Source: Flavobacteriales bacterium
GTDB lineage: Bacteria > Bacteroidota > Bacteroidia > Flavobacteriales_D > Sanyastnellaceae
Assembly: GCA_020437755.1 (NCBI GenBank)
Contig: JAGQVX010000004.1
Coordinates: 1 to 64,000, forward strand
Reading direction: 5' to 3'
Length of the DNA stretch: 64,000 bases
Position numbers and translations under genes: made by a program. Below are positions 29,601 through 35,666 of the stretch, piece after piece. The number at the start of each line of letters is the position of its first letter. Position 1 is the stretch's first letter. Under the pieces are notes generated by a model. The model had not been told where the DNA came from and ran no database searches. It saw only the letters and a program-made list of their open reading frames with translations.

Positions 29601-31284
29601 CGCAGACATCACCCATGTGCTGTGCGCTGGTGATTCGACCGGTGTAATCGATATTACGGTTCAAGGTGGAGCTTCATTCTTCACATACGTTTGGGTTGGT
29701 CCCAACGGCTTTACCTCCGGAGATGAGGACCTCATGAACATTTTTGCGGGAACCTACGACTTGCTGATTACAGATCAGGCAGGGTGTTCGATGGATACCT
29801 CCTTTACCGTTTCAGAATACCCGGCAATGGCGCTTGACACGTTAATCATTCTACCTTCTTGTCCGGGCTACAACGATGGATCCATTGAGCTATTCCCATC
29901 AGGTGGGCAGGGAGCGATCAGTGTAGAATGGACGGGGACTGTAGTTTCCGATCAGACTGCTATTGTGAATCTTTTGGCAGGAACGTACGACTTTATGTTA
30001 ACCGATGAAGTGGGATGTACACTCACCGGCTCCATTGAACTGTCGGATCCGGATTCACTGGTGGTAGACGCTCAGGTCGTACCGGTAACGTGTTTCGATG
30101 AAGGAGATGGAATCATTATGATCGACATCACCGGGGGCACGGGTCCGTATAGCACATTTTGGCAAGGGCCAAATGGGTTTAGCACTACGGCAGAAGACCT
30201 GGTAGATTTGGCGCCTGGCACGTACGAACTCACCGTTGGTGATGCCATGGCATGTTCAGCCACATTTACGTATCAAATTGACGAGCCGGAACCCATGGAT
30301 CTTAATCTGGTATCACTCATCAACGAAAGTTGTCCAAACTCCACAGATGCCTCGATTGATATTGATGTAATAGGAGGATGGAACCCATTCAACTTTGAGT
30401 GGACCGGTCCGGATGGATTTACGGCCGATACCGAAGACATCGACGGATTGGACTCGGGAACTTATTCTGTAACCGTGACTGATTCATTGGGGTGTAGTCA
30501 GGAAATTTCCAGCATACCCGTCATTGTTCTCACCGAAGTCATTGCAACTGCTGCCGAGGATATTCTAGGTTGTGCAGGCGATGGACCATGGCTGGCCACC
30601 GGTAGCAATACCGGAGGCGTTGAAGAGCAGTGGGCCGATTTGGACGGAAATGTTTTGTCGACAGACAGCTTTTTGGAGCTGGACCCGGAACCAGGGGTCT
30701 ATCAATACATCTACATCGCAATGGATGGTATCTGCATGGATAGTGACACTATTCAAATAACCATTCTCGAAAATCCTTTGGCGGATGCCGGAGAAGATAT
30801 GGATGTGTACTACCAGGAAGTAATTGTGCTGGGCGGTGAACCATCGGCACTTGCAGAAAATGAATTGTGGTGGTCTCCTGCTGAGCTTTTGGAGGATTCC
30901 AGCGCATTTAATCCCACCACCCTGGAAATGATTGCAAACACACAATTCATCCTCACGGTAGTGGACGAAAACGGGTGTGTTGGATTGGACACTGTGTTGA
31001 TCAATGTAATACCTGAAATCGATATCCCATCCGGATTTTCTCCGAATGGCGACTTAATCAACGACGCGTGGGCCATTGGCTACATCGACTTCTACAAGCA
31101 CGCAACCGTTGAAGTATACAATCGCTGGGGAGATTTGCTCTTCCATTCGGAAGGCTACGGAACTCCCTGGGATGGTACCTACAATGGCAGTCCGCTGCCG
31201 ATTGGTACTTACTACTATGTAATTGAAATTAACGAACCTCAGTTCCCGGAACCTATTACAGGTCCGGTAACCATACTCCGATAG
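23620..31284 (+). CDS. Giant SprB-like repeat adhesin with T9SS type-B sorting domain
   Basis: The 2554-residue surface protein starts at a TTG; no ATG or GTG precedes its signal peptide (VKFSHIVTCALLLGSTLLSEA) in frame. Residues about 25-235 form a non-repeat head rich in beta-strands. Then I count about 26 SprB repeats of roughly 75-85 residues with the pattern C-G-DGSI-L-ISGGT-PY-W-GPNGF-S-EDI-L-AGTY-V-V-D-NGC. The C-terminal domain is type B (FSPNGDLINDAWAI, VEVYNRWGDLLFHS, PWDGTYNGSPLPIGTYYYV, GPVTILR). SprB of F. johnsoniae is the mobile adhesin that drives gliding. A PorP/SprF gene follows after two bases. Gliding itself cannot be concluded from this window. Confidence 0.92.
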   Translation: MVKFSHIVTCALLLGSTLLSEAQTLYWVGGSGNWHDTAHWSETPGGAGGANLPDATTKVIFNDLSFDSEGLVSIAQNVTCGGLTVSSPQQVLFQSQTDEAFEVHGNFELSDLGLWDVSGTLTIVAEEPASLNTGKNVLPGDVVITGGGSIQLSGHLMTSASVSIGSNPLIQNGFALITHDFSFEPTSSTFWNLNGSTFYFDGDLTVSSGVHVSQDYAHAFMVTLDEEQSIESGELELTSSEYRTATCGTGPGQTPFTIDAVVISNYNGEDISCNGAGDGEAFVNVSGGVGPFTFQWIGGAPAFTQNYPNLEAGTYTVLVNDLGQGITCVDNVQLAEPAQMTVFSFNSTPPTCEGLCNGTGFPIVIGGIPGYDFLWSTGETTQTAVALCEGGNTLSVTDQNGCQFDSTFVLTVDPIVPNLDVIHIVCNGTLTGEASANPTGGDGGPYDFLWSTGDTGNSISGQPAGNYSLTVTDGTGCSVDVDFTINEEPPIQITQDDIQHVSCGGLDDGSISVSITGGTEPYTLTWTGPGGFTSSSEDISGLFAGDYELEVIDLNGCSQTVSYEVEEPPLLVVDPTVTPVSCFGGNDGSIVLNPSGGAPGYAVVWTGPNGFNDGTEDINGLEAGDYHFILTDNNGCTLEGDITVDEPEEIVADITLTPVTCNGANDAAIDLEISGGTAPYDVLWTGPGGFNSTNEDISNLVPGDYDLTITDANDCVLASTITIDPTPPIDVQFDIVEISCFGESDGAIDITITGGTPPYLTDWTGPNGFVSTNEDITALEQGQYDLLVTDDNGCSVNYEVVMNEPLEISILSVVTDVSCGGDSDGEIALSVLGGSPDYTFDWIGPNGFTSTDEDLTGLEAGTYTVTVTDAFGCTQAADIEVDEPQELELAADFTPITCNGAGDGSIDLTITGGQPPYNITWTGPGVVPGAEDQSNLGPGIYDVSVVDLNGCTAEAQIELTEPEALDIQVDTVDPTCFGQNDGSIAITISGGVEPYDILWDNGATDASLSDLPAGTYNVTITDATGCSQDINNIVLNEPQELVLQANGTDMQCGGNLNGSIDLTISGGTPDYVISWTGPNGFTSSDEDLANLEAGTYDVVVTDAAGCTAQASVEILEPEVLDVTGTTTPIDCFGDFGAIDLTITGGTAPIDVLWTGPDAFTSTDEDITNLEEGTYDVVVSDANGCTAELSFQIDAPTAIQVDAAVVDLDCSGLDNGSIEILISGGTPNYTILWIGPDGFTSDQDLIQNLAEGDYQLTVGDANGCTLDQTYSISQPELLEVTANVQHTLCFNENTGSIDVFISGGVPFYEVFWTGPNGFTSASEDIANLAPGTYDITVNDQGGCLFETTYEIENTSGLNIQADITNLSCSGLMDGAIDLTVTGGTPGYGITWDGPGTFTSTDEDLVDLQPGTYEVIVIDANLCEETEEFTIEQGALLEITLDEVINSTCGDTNGGATVSVTGGQEPVTIVWFDDAFNVIINGPTITDLAPGTYYAGAEDAAGCQEILEVNISDADVADVAATLTPPLCFGNTNGTIELEISNGNGPFDVSWVGSDGYTSTDEDIADLAGGTYTVTITDVNGCAINESYNLDEPELLELEADATHIPCNGEDSGAIDLTVYGGTPDYQFNWSGPGLTSFNEDITDLAQGDYTVFVTDANLCSTSLTVLIEESDELLLTVNAPEMLCFGDESGNIDITIGGGQQPFDFLWVGPDAFTSTNEDLTNIGAGDYTITVTDDAGCAVDSTITIAANPELIVDIDVVQPNCLQANGSATALASGGNAAGGYNYFWYDLDNGNVLIGTDSLVTDLPAGSYYLEVFDDQGCSYTTNVNLSDIEGTIDGTTQDPLCYGMSNGTINITVSGGNEPYTYEWNGPALFSSTDEDLTDLAAGVYTVQATDALGCIFSEDFEVTQPDSITIVFTSGNVGCAGDTTGAVLTSISGGTPQYVYDWTGPNGFTSNAQSLQDLGAGCYDLLITDVNLCTAQGQICIEEPNPIDMIADITHVLCAGDSTGVIDITVQGGASFFTYVWVGPNGFTSGDEDLMNIFAGTYDLLITDQAGCSMDTSFTVSEYPAMALDTLIILPSCPGYNDGSIELFPSGGQGAISVEWTGTVVSDQTAIVNLLAGTYDFMLTDEVGCTLTGSIELSDPDSLVVDAQVVPVTCFDEGDGIIMIDITGGTGPYSTFWQGPNGFSTTAEDLVDLAPGTYELTVGDAMACSATFTYQIDEPEPMDLNLVSLINESCPNSTDASIDIDVIGGWNPFNFEWTGPDGFTADTEDIDGLDSGTYSVTVTDSLGCSQEISSIPVIVLTEVIATAAEDILGCAGDGPWLATGSNTGGVEEQWADLDGNVLSTDSFLELDPEPGVYQYIYIAMDGICMDSDTIQITILENPLADAGEDMDVYYQEVIVLGGEPSALAENELWWSPAELLEDSSAFNPTTLEMIANTQFILTVVDENGCVGLDTVLINVIPEIDIPSGFSPNGDLINDAWAIGYIDFYKHATVEVYNRWGDLLFHSEGYGTPWDGTYNGSPLPIGTYYYVIEINEPQFPEPITGPVTILR

Positions 31285-31286
31285 CC

Positions 31287-32213
31287 GTGAAAAGAATAAA
31301 ACACTCCAATAGGAAACTGAACTCAGGAGCTTTCTGGGGCATTTTCCTGCTCGTGTTGCTCAGCGGCACAAGCAGCATAGCGCAGCAATTGCCCCAGTTT
31401 AGTCAGTACAGCAACAACCTTTATGTGATCAATCCGGCCTATGCAGGAACCGAAAGCTACTTTGATGTGAAGGCAGCCAACAGGTATCAATGGGCTGGAA
31501 TTACGGACGCGCCTCGCACATTTACTTTGTCGCTTAGCGCTCCGTTTCGCAATCCACATATGGCCATGGGGGGGTATCTCTTCGTGGACAATGTAGGGCC
31601 TACGCGCCGCACCGGAGCGCAAGTCTCTTACGGCTGGCACATGAACCTCTCTGAAGGGCTAAAACTAGGTTTGGCAGCTTCGGTAGGATTGACACAATTT
31701 ACCATTGACGGATCACGCATCACAATGGCTGAAGACGGTGACCCGGCACTTTTGGGACAACTCAGCTCAAAGTTGGTTGTAGACGCCAAATTCGGGGCAA
31801 TGGTATATCATGAGAAGTTTTACGCGGGCATTACCTTGCCCCAATTGATTCAAAACCGAGTGGATTTATACGAATCTCAAGAACCCGGTTTGAGTCGGCT
31901 GGAAGACCATTATATGTTGCTTGCAGGATACAAGTACCAGTTGAACGACGACTTTATGCTGGAGCCCTCCGTTTTAGTAAAATACGTCACCCCTGCACCG
32001 ATTAAAATCGATGTAACGCTGCGGGCACATTTCCGAAAAATGGTTTGGGCCGGGGTTTCATGGAGAAACAATGATGCCTTTGTAGCTATGTTGGGCTATG
32101 AATGGCGACAAAGCTTGTCGATTGGATACTCGTATGACTTTACCACATCCCATTTGAAGAACTACAGTGATGGCACTCACGAGATTGTCCTGGGGTTCAA
32201 ATTTGGGCAGTAG
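31287..32213 (+). CDS. PorP/SprF-family T9SS outer-membrane protein, partner of the giant adhesin
   Basis: 308 residues from a GTG start two bases after the adhesin stop; no ATG lies before the signal peptide. The mature protein begins QQLPQFSQYSNNLYVINPAY, the family hallmark, and ends HEIVLGFKFGQ. The predicted role is outer-membrane secretion partner for the adjacent type-B adhesin, as SprF is for SprB. It resembles the 313-residue protein at 22.6 kb and is probably a paralogue. Confidence 0.92.
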   Translation: MKRIKHSNRKLNSGAFWGIFLLVLLSGTSSIAQQLPQFSQYSNNLYVINPAYAGTESYFDVKAANRYQWAGITDAPRTFTLSLSAPFRNPHMAMGGYLFVDNVGPTRRTGAQVSYGWHMNLSEGLKLGLAASVGLTQFTIDGSRITMAEDGDPALLGQLSSKLVVDAKFGAMVYHEKFYAGITLPQLIQNRVDLYESQEPGLSRLEDHYMLLAGYKYQLNDDFMLEPSVLVKYVTPAPIKIDVTLRAHFRKMVWAGVSWRNNDAFVAMLGYEWRQSLSIGYSYDFTTSHLKNYSDGTHEIVLGFKFGQ

Positions 32214-32217
32214 TCCT

Positions 32218-32574
32218 TTAATTCTTGCCTTCAGCCTCGGCCCTCACCTTTGCGGGAAGGGAGGCATAGATAAGGGCATAGCTGTGGTCGATCAATTCAT
32301 ATAAGAGTTGATCGGGCACTGAGCCATCGGTGGTAACGGTATTCCAATGCACCTTGTTCATGTGGTAGCCGGGCACAATGCCTTCGTATTGTTCCCTAAG
32401 ACCAATGGCCCGATCCGGGTCGCACTTGAGGTTTATGCTTGCGAAGGTGTTGATGTCGGTAAGGGCAAACATCTTCCCGAAAACTTTGAATACCAGCACA
32501 TCCGGTCCAAAAGGAAGGTGATCGGAAACTCCCGGCTTTGACATGCAGTAGTGGTGGTAATCTTCGATGTTCAT
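32218..32574 (-). CDS. MmcQ/YjbR-family protein
   Basis: The 118-residue cytoplasmic protein has the family pattern: an N-terminal helix NIEDYHHYCMSKPGVSDHLPFG, then VLVFKVFGKMFALTD, INLKCDPDRAIGLREQYEGI, PGYHMNKVHWNTV and a C-terminal LIDHSYALIYASLP. YjbR proteins have a CyaY-like fold that has been linked to DNA binding. The physiological role is unknown. It converges on the adhesin/SprF operon with a four-base gap, and a TTACTTTG box (one mismatch) lies about 23 bases upstream. Confidence 0.9.
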   Translation of the reverse strand: MNIEDYHHYCMSKPGVSDHLPFGPDVLVFKVFGKMFALTDINTFASINLKCDPDRAIGLREQYEGIVPGYHMNKVHWNTVTTDGSVPDQLLYELIDHSYALIYASLPAKVRAEAEGKN

Positions 32575-32642
32575 CAGAATTCAGTATCGGTGCTGCTCAA
32601 AGTAACAAAGAATGTATGGGTTAGGGATGTGTGTGTATTGCT

Positions 32643-32650
32643 TATTTTTG
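32643..32650 (+). promoter_or_regulatory. -7 box of the acidic-protein-rsmI operon, predicting a leaderless mRNA
   Basis: TATTTTTG is followed by CCCTGC and the ATG at 32657, a six-base gap. It lies inside the longest open frame (from 32612) and so excludes the upstream start. Confidence 0.55.
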
Positions 32651-32656
32651 CCCTGC

Positions 32657-33502
32657 ATGTCTGATCATGATTACCATACCATTGCCGATCTCGTTCGAGC
32701 GATTCAGTCGGCTTCCGAGCACCTGGAGAAGGGTGATCTACACCTGGACGAACTCGATGAACTTTGCAATCATTCGCGTGAATTGTATGAGCGGTTTGTT
32801 GTGCTGCGGTATAAAGCTATGGAGGATATGGCTCAAACCGAGCGCACTCCATTCGCTTTGAATTCGGGCAAACCCGTTCATGTTTCTCCCAACCAAACAT
32901 CCCTCATCGATGCCATCGAGGAAATGAATCTCAATGAAGAATTGGAAGATGATGAGCCCGCTGAAGAACAGGAGGAATTCAAACTGGAATTTGACCTCGA
33001 GGCAGAAATCGAAAAAGAAGAGGTTGAAGAGGTAGAAGACGTAATCGAAGAGGAGGAAATTGATCAGCCTCACGAAGAACCTGAACCAGTTGCAGCTTCT
33101 GACCTCCATGATGAGAAAGCAGATGAGGAATCGATTCCCGAGGAACCCGAACCGCCCACCAAAGTGGTCGAGGAAGAACGACCAATGAAACAAGGAATGT
33201 CGCTCAATGACTTGTTCACCACTGTTGAAGCTGAAAGTCTGGCCGAAAAACTGGGAAAATCACCCATTGACGATCTTAAAAAGGCTATTGCTCTCAATCA
33301 GAAGTTCCTCTTCATCAACGAGTTGTTCAACGGCCAGGAACCATCATACCAGGAAGCCATTGCTGAAATCAACGCCATGCCATCATTGGAAGACGCATGG
33401 AACTACCTACAGCTCAATCATCAAGCTTCGGAATGGAACCGGGAGGATGAAGCAGTAGAACAATTTGCAGTATTGCTCCAACGCCGTTTCATGCCATCCT
33501 GA
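32657..33502 (+). CDS. Acidic protein of unknown function, co-transcribed with rsmI
   Basis: 281 residues from the ATG at 32657, chosen because the -7 box lies just before it. Three parts are visible: an N-terminal helical region (1-75, IADLVRAIQSASEHLEKGDL and DELCNHSRELYERFVVLRYK), a very acidic low-complexity linker (about 95-175, dominated by Glu, Asp and Pro), and a C-terminal domain (about 180-281, GMSLNDLFTT, LGKSPIDDLKKAIALNQKFL, FINELFNG, EDAWNYL). The C-terminal part looks like a conserved Bacteroidota domain. The stop overlaps the rsmI ATG by one base (TGATG). No function can be assigned. Confidence 0.75.
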   Translation: MSDHDYHTIADLVRAIQSASEHLEKGDLHLDELDELCNHSRELYERFVVLRYKAMEDMAQTERTPFALNSGKPVHVSPNQTSLIDAIEEMNLNEELEDDEPAEEQEEFKLEFDLEAEIEKEEVEEVEDVIEEEEIDQPHEEPEPVAASDLHDEKADEESIPEEPEPPTKVVEEERPMKQGMSLNDLFTTVEAESLAEKLGKSPIDDLKKAIALNQKFLFINELFNGQEPSYQEAIAEINAMPSLEDAWNYLQLNHQASEWNREDEAVEQFAVLLQRRFMPS

Positions 33503-34173
33503 TGTCTAAATTGTACATCATACCTACCCCAATCGGAAACCTCCGGGATATAACGCTTCGGGCTATTGATGTGCTGAAAGAGGTAGACGAAATCCTGTGT
33601 GAAGACACGCGCACCAGTAGCCGTTTATTTCGTGAATACGGCATTGACAAACCCCTCAAACCCTTTCACCTCAACAACGAGCACAAAGTTGTTTCACGAC
33701 TGGTGGAGCGCCTTAAAGCAGGTGTCTCGATGGCGCTGGTATCGGATGCCGGTACCCCTGCTATTTCAGATCCGGGCTATCTTATCATCCGCGAATGTCT
33801 CAAGGAAGATGTTCCAATAGAAGTTCTTCCGGGCCCAGTAGCTTTTATTCCGGCATTGCTCTACTCCGGATTTCCATGCGAGAAATTCAGGTATGAGGGC
33901 TTTCTTCCCCATAAAAAGGGACGGATGACACGCATCAACGAAATTGTAGATTCAGCTACCACTACGGTGCTGTACGAGTCTCCTCATCGACTCGTTAAAT
34001 TTCTTAGAGCTTTGGAGGAAGCCGCAGGTCCGGAGCGCAAAGTGAGTGTGAGCAGAGAAATTACCAAGATTTACGAGGAGACCATTCGGGGCTCCGTAAG
34101 CGAGGTCGCTGCTCATTTTGAAGAGCATGGGGTAAAAGGTGAATTCGTGGTATGTGTTGAAGGCAAGTCGTGA
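33502..34173 (+). CDS. rsmI: 16S rRNA (cytidine1402-2'-O)-methyltransferase RsmI
   Basis: The enzyme 2'-O-methylates C1402 in the decoding centre of 16S rRNA with S-adenosylmethionine. The 223-residue protein has the tetrapyrrole-methylase fold: YIIPTPIGNLRDITLRAI (5-22), CEDTRTSSRL, ALVSDAGTPAISDPGYLI and VLPGPVAFIPALLYSGF. It is shorter than E. coli RsmI (286), lacking the C-terminal extension. It is translationally coupled to the upstream acidic protein and ends nine bases before the convergent radA. Confidence 0.96.
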   Translation: MSKLYIIPTPIGNLRDITLRAIDVLKEVDEILCEDTRTSSRLFREYGIDKPLKPFHLNNEHKVVSRLVERLKAGVSMALVSDAGTPAISDPGYLIIRECLKEDVPIEVLPGPVAFIPALLYSGFPCEKFRYEGFLPHKKGRMTRINEIVDSATTTVLYESPHRLVKFLRALEEAAGPERKVSVSREITKIYEETIRGSVSEVAAHFEEHGVKGEFVVCVEGKS

Positions 34174-34182
34174 CTTCCTGCA

Positions 34183-35538
34183 TCATCCAAATACTCCTCG
34201 AAATACTTCTTCCACCTTTCCCACTTTCATGAGCTGGATGTTGTAATTCTTTTGATCCAATCCCTTGTTGTACTTGGACAGGTAGATTCGATTGAAGCCC
34301 AGTTTCTGCGCCTCCATTATGCGTTGGTCCACTCTATTCACCGGCCGGATCTCGCCCGATAATCCTACTTCAGCGCTAAAGGCCACGTCTTTGGGAATGG
34401 CCACATCTGCCGTGGAGCTGAGCACAGCTGCAATCACAGCAAGATCAATCGCCGGATCATCAACGCGCACTCCACCTGCCACGTTCAGAAAAACATCGCG
34501 CATGCCCAACTTAAAATTGCACCGCTTTTCGAGCACCGCAAGCAACATATTCAATCTGCGGGTATCAAACCCTGTTGCCGATCGTTGAGGGGTTCCATAC
34601 ACTGCGGTACTCACCAGGGCTTGAATCTCAACAAGCATGGGACGCAATCCTTCCAGTGTTGCCGCAATGGCCGATCCGCTTAATTCTTCATCGTTCGGAT
34701 TGATCAGAATTTCAGAGGGATTTTCTACCTCGCGCAATCCATTCCCCTGCATCTCATAAATGCCCAACTCGTTGGTACTACCGAATCGATTCTTGATACT
34801 CCTCAACAAGCGATACACGTGATTTCGATCTCCCTCAAACTGCAGCACGGTATCCACCATGTGCTCCAATACTTTTGGTCCGGCCAGTGCGCCATCTTTT
34901 GTAATATGTCCGATCAGGAATACCGGCAGCGCCGATTCCTTGGCCACACGAATAAAATCGGCAGTCGTTTCTCTGATTTGTGATACGCTACCTGGCGACG
35001 ATTCAAGCACCGGTGAAAACATCGTCTGGATAGAATCCACAATGATAAAATCGGGTTTGATCTCTTGAACTTGCTCTATGATGTGGTGCGTGTTGGTCTC
35101 GGTAAGGACATAGCAATCGCCCATATGGAGACTCAACCGTTCCGCCCGCATTTTGATTTGCGAAGCACTTTCCTCTCCCGATACATAGAGACACCGAAGT
35201 TTCTCCTGCTTCAAGGCTATTTGAAGCAGCAAGGTTGACTTCCCTATTCCGGGCTCTCCGCCAAATAGCACAACGCTACCCGGTACCAACCCACCGCCAA
35301 GCACCCGATTCAATTCCTGGTCTTTCAGATCGATCCGCAACATGGCTTCTGCCTGCACCTCATTGATGCGCTGCGGTTTGCTATTTGCCGAATGGCTTAC
35401 CCTGCTTTTTTCCTTGCTTCCCGTAAACCGCTCTTCTACAAGCGTGTTCCAGGCGTGGCACGACGGACATTTTCCCACCCATTTCGGGGACTCGTTGCCG
35501 CACTCCGTACAGAAGAAAACCGTTTTCACTTTTGCCAT
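34183..35538 (-). CDS. radA: DNA repair protein RadA
   Basis: A RecA-related DnaB-type helicase that drives branch migration in recombination. The 451-residue protein has the N-terminal zinc finger (Cys10, Cys13, Cys24, Cys27), Walker A GGEPGIGKST (93-102), the RadA signature KNRFGSTNE and a C-terminal Lon-protease-like domain (GGVRVDDPAIDLAVIAAVLS). Length is normal (E. coli 460). A TAGCTTCG box ends four bases before the ATG. A swapped-stem copy of the iterated motif lies inside at 35383-35396. Confidence 0.98.
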   Translation of the reverse strand: MAKVKTVFFCTECGNESPKWVGKCPSCHAWNTLVEERFTGSKEKSRVSHSANSKPQRINEVQAEAMLRIDLKDQELNRVLGGGLVPGSVVLFGGEPGIGKSTLLLQIALKQEKLRCLYVSGEESASQIKMRAERLSLHMGDCYVLTETNTHHIIEQVQEIKPDFIIVDSIQTMFSPVLESSPGSVSQIRETTADFIRVAKESALPVFLIGHITKDGALAGPKVLEHMVDTVLQFEGDRNHVYRLLRSIKNRFGSTNELGIYEMQGNGLREVENPSEILINPNDEELSGSAIAATLEGLRPMLVEIQALVSTAVYGTPQRSATGFDTRRLNMLLAVLEKRCNFKLGMRDVFLNVAGGVRVDDPAIDLAVIAAVLSSTADVAIPKDVAFSAEVGLSGEIRPVNRVDQRIMEAQKLGFNRIYLSKYNKGLDQKNYNIQLMKVGKVEEVFRGVFG

Positions 35539-35542
35539 GCTA

Positions 35543-35550
35543 CGAAGCTA
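35543..35550 (-). promoter_or_regulatory. -7-like box of radA, predicting a leaderless mRNA
   Basis: TAGCTTCG on the minus strand (one mismatch to TAnnTTTG), then TAGC and ATG. The four-base gap is the same as for rlmN. Confidence 0.4.
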
Positions 35551-35592
35551 AAACAATCCGTTTAGTTTGCTCCATTTCGTTGATAAGTGTGC

Positions 35593-35605
35593 GGCATTCG
35601 CCAAA
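35593..35605 (+). repeat. Intergenic copy of GGCATNCGCCAAA
   Basis: GGCATTCGCCAAA, followed by CAGG rather than TGG. It lies between radA and the terminator of the 1204-residue cargo gene. Confidence 0.6.
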
Positions 35606-35612
35606 CAGGAAA

Positions 35613-35646
35613 GCAAAAAAAAGCCGCTCCACAAACGGGAGCGGCT
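35613..35646 (-). terminator. Rho-independent terminator of the 1204-residue T9SS cargo gene
   Basis: On the minus strand AGCCGCTCC (35646-35638) pairs perfectly with GGAGCGGCT (35630-35622) around a seven-base loop, followed by a run of eight T. It begins 21 bases after the stop codon. Confidence 0.9.
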
Positions 35647-35666
35647 CTTCATATCTTGAAAATCAA

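Noticed and set aside
25440-30180. Several GGGCCAAATGG strings inside the adhesin gene (for example near 25440, 25913, 27556, 29461, 30169)
   Set aside because: They all encode the conserved GPNG of the repeat in the same frame and lack the GGCATNC stem, so they are not copies of the iterated motif.
24400-30540. Regular ~230-base periodicity resembling a CRISPR or satellite array
   Set aside because: The period encodes SprB protein repeats in one continuous frame, with diverged DNA and no short identical repeats.
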